NCBI GenBank assembly: GCA_021769525.1 | Contig: JAETSQ010000001.1 | Coordinates: forward strand, 91,679 to 155,678 | Reading direction: 5' to 3' | DNA length: 64,000 nt | Source of the DNA: Oscillospiraceae bacterium | GTDB taxonomy: Bacteria > Bacillota > Clostridia > Oscillospirales > Ruminococcaceae | Program-made: the position numbers and the translations under genes | In this document: piece by piece, positions 7,829 through 14,482 of the stretch | How positions within the stretch are numbered: the stretch's first letter is position 1 | How the letters are laid out: each line of letters opens with the position of its first letter | The notes under the pieces: generated by a model | The model's database searches: none | The model's input: only the letters and a program-made list of their open reading frames with translations | What the model was told of the DNA's origin: nothing

Positions 7829-9064
7829 ATGAAAAAACTCATTGCAGTCATGCTCTGCTTGGCACTGACCGTTTCTGTATTCGCGGGATGCAGCACCACC
7901 CCTCCCGCGGGGAGCAGCACTCCCGCTTCCGCCTCTGGCGATGCGGGCAATGCCCCCGCTGTCTCCGGCGGCGACACCATCAAGATCGGCATCTTTGAGC
8001 CCGCTTCCGGCGAGAACGGCGGCGGCGGCAAGCAGGAGGTGCTGGGCATCCGGTACGCCCACAGCCTGGTCCCCACCGTGGAGGTGGGCGGCAAGACCTA
8101 CAACGTGGAGCTGGTGGAGGTGGATAACCAGTCCGACACCTCCAAGGCGGTTACCGCCGCCCAGTCCCTGGTGAGTTCCGGCGTCTCCGTGGTCCTGGGC
8201 TCCTACGGCTCCGGCGTCTCCATCGCCGCCGGCGAGATCTTCCGGGAGGCCAAGGTCCCCGCCATCGGCGTTTCCTGCACCAACCCCCAGGTGACCCTGG
8301 GCAACGACTACTACTTCCGCATCTGCTTCCTGGATCCCTTCCAGGGCACCGTGATGGCCAGCTTCGCCAAATCCAAGGGCGCCAGCAAAGCCTTCGTCAT
8401 CACCCAGCTGGGGGACGACTACTCCACCGGCCTCGGCAACTACTTCAAGAGCGCCTTTGAGGCTGCCGGCGGCACCGTGGTCACCGGCGAGTTCCAGACC
8501 GGCGAGGTGGACTTCAACGCCATCCTCACCAACGCCAAGAACGAGAACGTTGACGTCATCTTCGCCCCCTCCTCCATCGCCACCGCCCCGCTGATCATCC
8601 AGCAGGCCCGGCAGCTGGGCATCACCTGCCCCATCATGGCCGGCGATACCTGGGAGAACACCACCATCATCGATAATGCCGGCGCCGACACCAGCGAGAT
8701 CTACATCTCCACCTTCTTTGACGAGAACGACTCCAGCAGCTCTGTGGCCAAGGACTTTGTCACCGGCTACAAGGCGTGGCTGAACAGCGATCCCCAGAAC
8801 CTCACCAACAACGGCGGCAACGACGGCGTGGCGGCGGTATCCGCCCTGGGGTATGACGCCTACATGACCGCCATCGAGGCCATCAAGGCGGCGGGCGCTC
8901 CCGACGCGGCCTCCATCCAGGCGGCCCTCCCCGGCGTCTCCTACGACGGTGTCACCGGCGGCCTCACCTTCGATGAGAACGGCGACGCCAAGAAGAACAT
9001 GGCCTACATCAAGACCATCGAAAACGGCGGCTTCAAGTTCATCCAGACCCAGACCGTTTCCTAA
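7829..9064 (+). CDS. livJ: Branched-chain amino-acid ABC transporter substrate-binding lipoprotein
   Basis: A 411-residue extracellular binding protein of the LivJ/LivK (Peripla_BP_6) type. A signal peptide with a lipobox ends SVFAGCS, so Cys20 would be lipid-anchored. A Ser/Ala/Pro linker to about residue 48 precedes DTIKIGIFEPASGENG, the normal start of the mature fold. A central region NPQVTLGNDYYFRICF and IFAPSSIATAPLIIQQARQLG follow the family order. It opens a six-gene operon with LivH, LivM, LivG and LivF homologues. The ligand is probably Leu/Ile/Val or another small amino acid or amide; sequence alone cannot fix this. Confidence 0.92.
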   Translation: MKKLIAVMLCLALTVSVFAGCSTTPPAGSSTPASASGDAGNAPAVSGGDTIKIGIFEPASGENGGGGKQEVLGIRYAHSLVPTVEVGGKTYNVELVEVDNQSDTSKAVTAAQSLVSSGVSVVLGSYGSGVSIAAGEIFREAKVPAIGVSCTNPQVTLGNDYYFRICFLDPFQGTVMASFAKSKGASKAFVITQLGDDYSTGLGNYFKSAFEAAGGTVVTGEFQTGEVDFNAILTNAKNENVDVIFAPSSIATAPLIIQQARQLGITCPIMAGDTWENTTIIDNAGADTSEIYISTFFDENDSSSSVAKDFVTGYKAWLNSDPQNLTNNGGNDGVAAVSALGYDAYMTAIEAIKAAGAPDAASIQAALPGVSYDGVTGGLTFDENGDAKKNMAYIKTIENGGFKFIQTQTVS

Positions 9065-9179
9065 AGTCCATCCAAACAAGTTACCCTGAGCCCGAACAGA
9101 GGACGCGGTGGGGAGCGAACCTGCCCCTGCCGCGTCCCTTTCCCTATCCGGGCCATTCTTCTGCGCGGGGGGTGATCCT

Positions 9180-9563
9180 ATGGAAAAGGATGAGGCCCAT
9201 CGCCTGCTGGCTCTGCACAGCGGGCGGGTGGGGGCCTTTGTGGAGGGCTACCGGTTTGCCCTGCGGTACAGGACCGGGGACCGGATGGCGCTCCGGCAGG
9301 GGTTCGAGGAGGTCATCGCCTGCCTGCGCGTCCTGGAGGAGGAGTTCCACCGTCCGGTCCTTCCGCGGCAGCTCCTGGCGGACCTGAACAAGATCTTGCT
9401 GGGAAGCATCCTGGCCATGAACAAAAAGGGGGCGGCCCCGGAGGCGGCCGTCTTTACCGAGGTCCTGGCGGAGACCCTCACCGCCCTGCTGGAAAAGGAC
9501 CCCCGCCCCTTTGAAGCCTTCGACCACTACCCCGAAAACTACGACGACAAGCTGTCCCCATAA
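9180..9563 (+). CDS. Unknown helical protein inside the liv operon
   Basis: A 127-residue soluble protein starting MEKDEAHRLLALHSGR, with GGGGGGTGATCCT before its ATG. It is almost entirely predicted helix (FEEVIACLRVLEEEF, RQLLADLNKILLGSILAMN) and acidic at the C-terminus (FDHYPENYDDKLSP). There is no signal peptide, membrane segment or known motif. It lies between the binding protein and LivH, where transporters of this class normally have no gene, so it may be a co-expressed regulator or accessory subunit. A longer upstream reading has no ribosome site. Confidence 0.75.
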   Translation: MEKDEAHRLLALHSGRVGAFVEGYRFALRYRTGDRMALRQGFEEVIACLRVLEEEFHRPVLPRQLLADLNKILLGSILAMNKKGAAPEAAVFTEVLAETLTALLEKDPRPFEAFDHYPENYDDKLSP

Positions 9564-9583
9564 TTGGAGGTGTGTTTTACCCT

Positions 9584-10468
9584 ATGGATTCTGTATCCTA
9601 CATCTTACAGCAGCTCCTTACCGGCATTTCCGTAGGCGGACAGTATGCCCTCATCGCCATCGGCTACACCATGGTGTACGGCATCCTGCGGCTCATCAAC
9701 TTTGCCCACGGGGATATTTTCATGATGGCGGGCTTTTTTATGGTCTACCTTTCCGCCACCATGCCGGTGTATATCTCCATCCCGGCGGTGCTGCTCCTCA
9801 CAGTGGCCCTGGGGGTGCTGGTGGAGCGGGTGGCCTACAAGCCCCTGCGCTCCGCCCCCCGTATGTCCATCATGATCTCCGCCATCGGTGTCAGCTACCT
9901 TTTGCAGAACTTCGCCACCTACTACACCGGCGGCCTTCCCCAGAAGTATCCCACCATCCCCTGGATCGGTGATAATGTAAATTTTGCCGGGGTGGCTACC
10001 TCCCGCGTCACCCTTCTCACCCCGGTGCTCACTCTGGCGCTGGTCATCGGCCTGGTGGCCCTCATCCGGTACACCAAGATCGGCATGGCCATGCGGGCGG
10101 TCTCCAAGGACTTTGAGACGGCCCAGCTTATGGGCATCAACATCAACGGGGTCATCAGCATGACCTTCGTCATCGGCTCCTTCCTGGCCGGCGTGGGCTC
10201 CCTGCTCTTCTTCTCCAAGTACCCCACCGTCACCCCCACCATCGGCGCCATGCCGGGGCTCAAGGCCTTTGTGGCGGCGGTGTTCGGGGGCATCGGCAGC
10301 ATCCCCGGCGCGGTCATCGGCGCCTTTATCATCGGCATCTGCGAGAACATCATCAAGTCTATGGGCTACCCCACCTTCAGCGACGCCTTCACCTTTGTGC
10401 TGCTGATCCTGGTGCTGGTGGTGCGGCCCACCGGCCTGTTTGGCGAAAAAGCGACGGAGAAGGTGTGA
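9584..10468 (+). CDS. livH: Branched-chain amino-acid ABC transporter permease LivH
   Basis: A 294-residue membrane permease with about eight helices. It carries LivH landmarks: GGQYALIAIGYTMVYGILRLINFAHGD split over the first helices, then ATSRV. The cytoplasmic coupling motif is MRAVSKDFETAQLMGININ, and GLKAFVAAVFGGIGSIPGA precedes the last helices. The ribosome site TTGGAGG is 13 bases before the chosen ATG; a GTG twelve bases earlier is only one base after that site and is rejected. The product pairs with LivM. Confidence 0.93.
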   Translation: MDSVSYILQQLLTGISVGGQYALIAIGYTMVYGILRLINFAHGDIFMMAGFFMVYLSATMPVYISIPAVLLLTVALGVLVERVAYKPLRSAPRMSIMISAIGVSYLLQNFATYYTGGLPQKYPTIPWIGDNVNFAGVATSRVTLLTPVLTLALVIGLVALIRYTKIGMAMRAVSKDFETAQLMGININGVISMTFVIGSFLAGVGSLLFFSKYPTVTPTIGAMPGLKAFVAAVFGGIGSIPGAVIGAFIIGICENIIKSMGYPTFSDAFTFVLLILVLVVRPTGLFGEKATEKV

Positions 10469-10472
10469 GCGT

Positions 10473-11522
10473 ATGAAGAATGTAAAGAAAGAAGCGGTAC
10501 TCCCGGCGGCCCTGGTCCTGGTGCTCTTTGCGGGCCTCTTCATCCTGGAGCGGACCCTTCCCTCCTCGTCCATCCTCTTCGTTGTGCTGAAGAAGGGGGC
10601 CATCTACGCCCTGGTGGCGGCCTCCATGAACCTGCTCAACGGCTTTACCGGCCTCTTTTCCCTGGGGCAGGCGGGCTTTATGCTCATCGGGGCCTACACC
10701 TATGCCATCTTCACCATCCCCCTGGAGATGAAGCCCATCGTCTACCAGTACTACGACTACGCCATCGGCTTCACCCTGCCGGTGCCGGTGGCTATCCTCC
10801 TGGCGGGCCTGGCGGCGGCGGCCTTTGCCGCCCTCATCGGCCTGCCGGTGCTGAAGCTCAAGAGCGACTACCTGGCTATCGCCACCCTGGGCTTCGCCGA
10901 AATTATCCGGGCGGTGATCCAGTACGAGAAGCTGGGCCCCATCACCAACGGCTCCAATATGCTCAAGTCCTACCCCAAGTTCAGCTCGGTGCTCTTCCCC
11001 TTCGCGGTGGCGGGGGTGTGCATCGCCGTCATCCTGCTGCTCATCAACTCCTCCTACGGCCGGGTCTTCAAGGCCATCCGGGATGACGAGATCGCCGCCG
11101 AGGCCATGGGGGTGAACCTCTTCCGCCACAAGGAGCTGGCCTTTACCATCAGCTCCTTCTTCGCCGGCATCTCCGGGGCGCTGCTGGCTATGTTCCAGTC
11201 CACCGTCCAGGCCAGCGCCTTCAAGTCCTCCATGACCTACGAGATCCTTTTGATCGTGGTCATCGGCGGCATCGGCTCCATCAGCGGCAGCGTCATCGCC
11301 TCCTTCCTCTTTGTGGCCTGCAGCGAGTGGTGGCTGCGCTTTCTGGATACCGAGCTGTACTTCGGCTCCTTCCAGATCCCCTTCCTCCGCTCCGGCTTCC
11401 GCATGGTGGTCTTTTCGGTGGTCATTATGATCATGGTGCTCTTCTACCGCAGGGGCATCATGGGGGACCGGGAGCTGTTCCAGCACCGCAGGGATAAAAA
11501 GAAGGGGGAGGCGCGGCAATGA
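10473..11522 (+). CDS. livM: Branched-chain amino-acid ABC transporter permease LivM
   Basis: A 349-residue permease with LivM features: NLLNGFTGLFSLGQAGFM near residue 50, the LKLKSDYLAIATLGFAEI segment, and the coupling motif FKAIRDDEIAAEAMGVN. The last third has GGIGSISGSVIAS. It starts four bases after the livH stop, with GGAGAAGG upstream. Its end overlaps livG by ATGA, so the operon is translationally coupled. Confidence 0.93.
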   Translation: MKNVKKEAVLPAALVLVLFAGLFILERTLPSSSILFVVLKKGAIYALVAASMNLLNGFTGLFSLGQAGFMLIGAYTYAIFTIPLEMKPIVYQYYDYAIGFTLPVPVAILLAGLAAAAFAALIGLPVLKLKSDYLAIATLGFAEIIRAVIQYEKLGPITNGSNMLKSYPKFSSVLFPFAVAGVCIAVILLLINSSYGRVFKAIRDDEIAAEAMGVNLFRHKELAFTISSFFAGISGALLAMFQSTVQASAFKSSMTYEILLIVVIGGIGSISGSVIASFLFVACSEWWLRFLDTELYFGSFQIPFLRSGFRMVVFSVVIMIMVLFYRRGIMGDRELFQHRRDKKKGEARQ

Positions 11523-12361
11523 GCGAGAATGTCCTTCATGTAGAAAACGTCACCATGCAGTTTGGCGGCGTGGTGGCGGTGAACAACCTCACCCTGGACG
11601 TGAACCAGGGGGAGATCGTCGCCCTCATCGGCCCCAACGGGGCGGGCAAGACCACCGCCTTCAACTGCATCACCGGGGTGTACGAGCCCACCAACGGCCT
11701 CGTCGCCTTCCACGGCCAGACCATCCTCCAGAACTTCCCCAAGGGGAAGATGCGCACCCAGTACGCCGGGGAGAACGCCGGGCTCTACACCTCCTCCATG
11801 GTGAAGACCCCGGACCAGATCACCCGCCTGGGCATCGCCCGCACCTTCCAGAACATCCGCCTTTTCGGCAACCTGACGGTGTTTGAAAATGTCCTCATCG
11901 CAAAGCATATGCGGGCCAAGCAGAACGTCTTTTCCGCCACCTTCCGCCTGAACCACAAGGAGGAGGCGCGGATGCGCCGGGAGGCCATGGAGCTGCTGGA
12001 GATACAGGGGATGGCCCACCTGGCGGAGGAGATCGCCTCCTCCCTCCCTTACGGCCTCCAGCGGCGGGTGGAGATCGCCCGCGCCCTGGCCACCGACCCC
12101 ACCCTGCTGCTCCTGGACGAACCGGCGGCGGGGATGAACCCCCAGGAGACCCAGGAGCTCACCGATTTCATCGTCCAGATCAAGGACCAGTACCACCTCT
12201 CGGTCTTTATGATCGAGCACCACATGGACCTGGTGATGCAGATCTCCCAGCGCATCTACGTGCTGGATTTCGGCAGCCTCATCGCCCAGGGAACGGCCAA
12301 GGAGGTCCAGAACGACCCGGCGGTCATCAAAGCGTATTTGGGGGTGGCTGACAATGCTTAA
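11519..12361 (+). CDS. livG: Branched-chain amino-acid ABC transporter ATPase LivG
   Basis: A 280-residue ABC ATPase. Walker A is GPNGAGKTT and Walker B is LLLLDEPAAGMN; the signature helix reads SLPYGLQRRVEIARAL, the usual Liv variant of LSGGQ. The long insert with RLGIARTFQNIRLFGNLTVFENV is typical of LivG, and MIEHHMDLVM holds the switch His. It overlaps livM by four bases and livF by eight. Confidence 0.95.
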   Translation: MSENVLHVENVTMQFGGVVAVNNLTLDVNQGEIVALIGPNGAGKTTAFNCITGVYEPTNGLVAFHGQTILQNFPKGKMRTQYAGENAGLYTSSMVKTPDQITRLGIARTFQNIRLFGNLTVFENVLIAKHMRAKQNVFSATFRLNHKEEARMRREAMELLEIQGMAHLAEEIASSLPYGLQRRVEIARALATDPTLLLLDEPAAGMNPQETQELTDFIVQIKDQYHLSVFMIEHHMDLVMQISQRIYVLDFGSLIAQGTAKEVQNDPAVIKAYLGVADNA

Positions 12362-13052
12362 GATCCAGAATCTCCACGTGAGCTACGGCGGCATCCAGGC
12401 GGTGCGGGATGTCTCCTTCGAGGTGCCGGAGGGCAAGATCGTCACCCTCATCGGGGCCAACGGGGCAGGCAAATCCACCACCCTGCGGTCCATCATCGGT
12501 TTGGTGCCCGCCGCCGGCGGCTCCATCCTCTACAGGGGGGAGGAGCTGCGGGGCAAGACCACCGCCGAGATCGTGGCCAAGGGGGTCACCCTGGTGCCGG
12601 AGGGCCGGCGGGTCTTCCCCGACCTGACGGTGGAGGAAAACCTGCGCATCGGGGCCTATCTCCGCAAGGACGACCTCCGCAGCGACCTGGAATGGGTCTA
12701 CAGCCTCTTCCCCCGGCTCCGGGAGCGCACCTGGCAGGCGGCGGGGACCCTCTCCGGCGGCGAGCAGCAGATGCTGGCGGTGGGCCGGGCCCTGATGAGC
12801 CGCCCCAAGCTGGTGATGATGGATGAGCCCTCCCTGGGCCTGGCCCCCATCGTGGTCCAGCAGATCTTCGAGATCATCCGCAAGATCAACCAGGAGGGGG
12901 TGACGGTGCTGCTCATCGAGCAGAACGCCAACATGGCCCTCCACGCTGCGGACATCGGCTACGTGATGGAGACCGGAGCCATCACCCGCTCCGGGGACGG
13001 CCGGACGCTGCTGGCGGATAAGAGCATCCAGGAGGCTTACCTGGGGAAATAG
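12354..13052 (+). CDS. livF: Branched-chain amino-acid ABC transporter ATPase LivF
   Basis: A 232-residue ABC ATPase. Walker A is GANGAGKST, the signature is LSGGEQQMLAVGRALM, Walker B is LVMMDEPSLGLAP and the switch is LLIEQNANMAL, a standard LivF pattern. It overlaps livG, ends the operon, and is followed directly by a strong terminator. Confidence 0.95.
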   Translation: MLKIQNLHVSYGGIQAVRDVSFEVPEGKIVTLIGANGAGKSTTLRSIIGLVPAAGGSILYRGEELRGKTTAEIVAKGVTLVPEGRRVFPDLTVEENLRIGAYLRKDDLRSDLEWVYSLFPRLRERTWQAAGTLSGGEQQMLAVGRALMSRPKLVMMDEPSLGLAPIVVQQIFEIIRKINQEGVTVLLIEQNANMALHAADIGYVMETGAITRSGDGRTLLADKSIQEAYLGK

Positions 13053-13068
13053 ACCGTTTAGTAAAAAA

Positions 13069-13095
13069 CAGCCAGAGCCTTTTGTGCTCTGGCTG
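13069..13095. terminator. Bidirectional terminator between livF and the degenerate P-loop gene
   Basis: Arms CAGCCAGAGC and GCTCTGGCTG with a seven-base loop, TTTTCC after it on the plus strand and TTTTTTAC on the minus strand. It serves both converging genes. Confidence 0.85.
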
Positions 13096-13116
13096 TTTTC
13101 CGGTCTGCGGGGCCCT

Positions 13117-14211
13117 TCATTGGATAGCCCGCTCCATCTCCTCCGCCACCCGCCGGGCCGCCGCACCGGCGGCCTGTGCATCCATAGCGGCGTGGTAGAG
13201 CCCACCCCGGCGGCTGCGGAGCTCCTCCGCACGGCCCAGGAGCGTCCCCGCCTGTTCCAGCATCCCGGCGGCGGCCTTCCGCAGGAAGCTGCTCCTGGCC
13301 CGGCGCTCCCGGAGCAGGGTCCCGTCGCAGAAGCGGCTGGCGTGGATGGTGCGCTCACAGAGGCCCTCCAGGGGGCGGGCGGTGGCGCGGTTCAGGGTGA
13401 CAAATCCCAGCCCCACTTGAGGCAGGAGCAGGTGGTCCACCTTGGTGAAGGGGAAGAGGGGGCAGCGGCAGACCACCGCATCCAGGCCCGCCTCCAGGGC
13501 CAGCTCCCGCAGGGCCTCCAGCAGGGTGTTGGCGGCGGCTCCCCAGCCGTCCTCGATGGCGATGATCCGGGGCGCGGCGGCCGCCGCCGTCTCCCGGAGG
13601 AGGACCGGGCCCTTCCCCGTGTAGGCGGAGAGGAACCGCACCCGCTCTTTCCCCCGCTTCCCTCCGGGCACCGGGCGGGGAAATTCCCGGAGGGCCGCCC
13701 CCCTGGCGTAGGCCAGCACCTTGCCCCGGTCCATGGCGGCGCTCCCCACCGAAGCCAGGTCCCCCGTCAGCGCCCCGGCGGCGTAGAGGTAGCCCGCGGC
13801 GTCCTTGCGCAGCCGCTTTTCTTCCCCGGCCAGGGCCAGCAGCTCCTCCCGCTCCCCATCCAGGGCCTCCTGGTCCAGGCAGTTCCAAAGGGACACCACC
13901 CGCTCGTAGCCTCCGGGACACCGGAGCCGTGGGGAATGGGGCGGCCCGCCATCCGCAAGGGCGATCCGGTGCTCCGGAAGGATCAGCCCCTCCGGCCGGG
14001 CCGGGTCGCCGGTGGAAAGGATCTCTTCCGTCTCCCCGCACCGGGGGGCCAGCCGCTCCCCTACCTGGGAGATCAGGGCGGCCCGCCCCTGGGCGGAACC
14101 CCCGGTCACCACCCAAAGCCGCCATTCCCCGGCCTCCCCCAGCTGGTCGAACCGGGATACATACCCCTGGGGACTGTTGGCCCCCAGGAAGTACCGCAAA
14201 ACCTTCGCCAT
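13117..14211 (-). CDS. PRK06851-like double P-loop protein with degenerate nucleotide sites
   Basis: A 364-residue protein matching the two-lobed PRK06851 type conserved in spore-forming Firmicutes. The first lobe has FLGANSPQGYVS, then GLILPEHRIALADGGPPHS and PGGYERVVSLW. The second lobe begins RFLSAYTGKGPV. Members usually have a GGPGTGKSS-type loop in each lobe. Here the first reads TGGSAQGRAAL (about 36-46) and the second AIEDGWGAAANTL (about 218-230), so both lack the essential Gly-Lys-Ser/Thr. The protein is otherwise full length with normal codon use. ATP binding may have been lost. The start follows GGAGGTGGGC, and a GCATAGGAT box 37 bp upstream may be a sporulation promoter. Family call is from memory of the pattern. 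Confidence 0.75.
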   Translation of the reverse strand: MAKVLRYFLGANSPQGYVSRFDQLGEAGEWRLWVVTGGSAQGRAALISQVGERLAPRCGETEEILSTGDPARPEGLILPEHRIALADGGPPHSPRLRCPGGYERVVSLWNCLDQEALDGEREELLALAGEEKRLRKDAAGYLYAAGALTGDLASVGSAAMDRGKVLAYARGAALREFPRPVPGGKRGKERVRFLSAYTGKGPVLLRETAAAAAPRIIAIEDGWGAAANTLLEALRELALEAGLDAVVCRCPLFPFTKVDHLLLPQVGLGFVTLNRATARPLEGLCERTIHASRFCDGTLLRERRARSSFLRKAAAGMLEQAGTLLGRAEELRSRRGGLYHAAMDAQAAGAAARRVAEEMERAIQ

Positions 14212-14247
14212 AAGTAGCCCACCTCCATACGCAGGACGTTTTGCGCC

Positions 14248-14256
14248 ATCCTATGC
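14248..14256 (-). promoter_or_regulatory. Candidate sigma-E-type -10 box
   Basis: GCATAGGAT on the minus strand, resembling the CATANNNT -10 of mother-cell sigma factors, 37 bp before the degenerate P-loop gene. The same word occurs before yqfC and at 45270. Confidence 0.4.
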
Positions 14257-14395
14257 GGATTTTGCGGGTTTTGATACAGGAGAAGGGGATAAACCGGGGA
14301 ATATCCCCCGACAAAAACAGCCGCGGAGAAGCAGAGGGATGTGCATAAAACAGTATGGCAGCGATCCCGCCCCATATGAGTGTGTCGATAAAAAA

Positions 14396-14420
14396 AGCAG
14401 CCCCCGGATCGGGAGCTGCT
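14396..14420 (-). terminator. Terminator of the GHL10-amidase gene
   Basis: Minus strand: AGCAGC(T)CCC/GGG(G)GCTGCT hairpin followed by eight T. It lies about 60 bp after the amidase stop. The remainder of the 14212-14482 gap shows nothing else convincing. Confidence 0.85.
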
Positions 14421-14482
14421 ATAGGGGAGGGGCTCTTATGGGGCCTGGTCAGGCCATCTGCCCGGCGGATTTGATCACAGCG

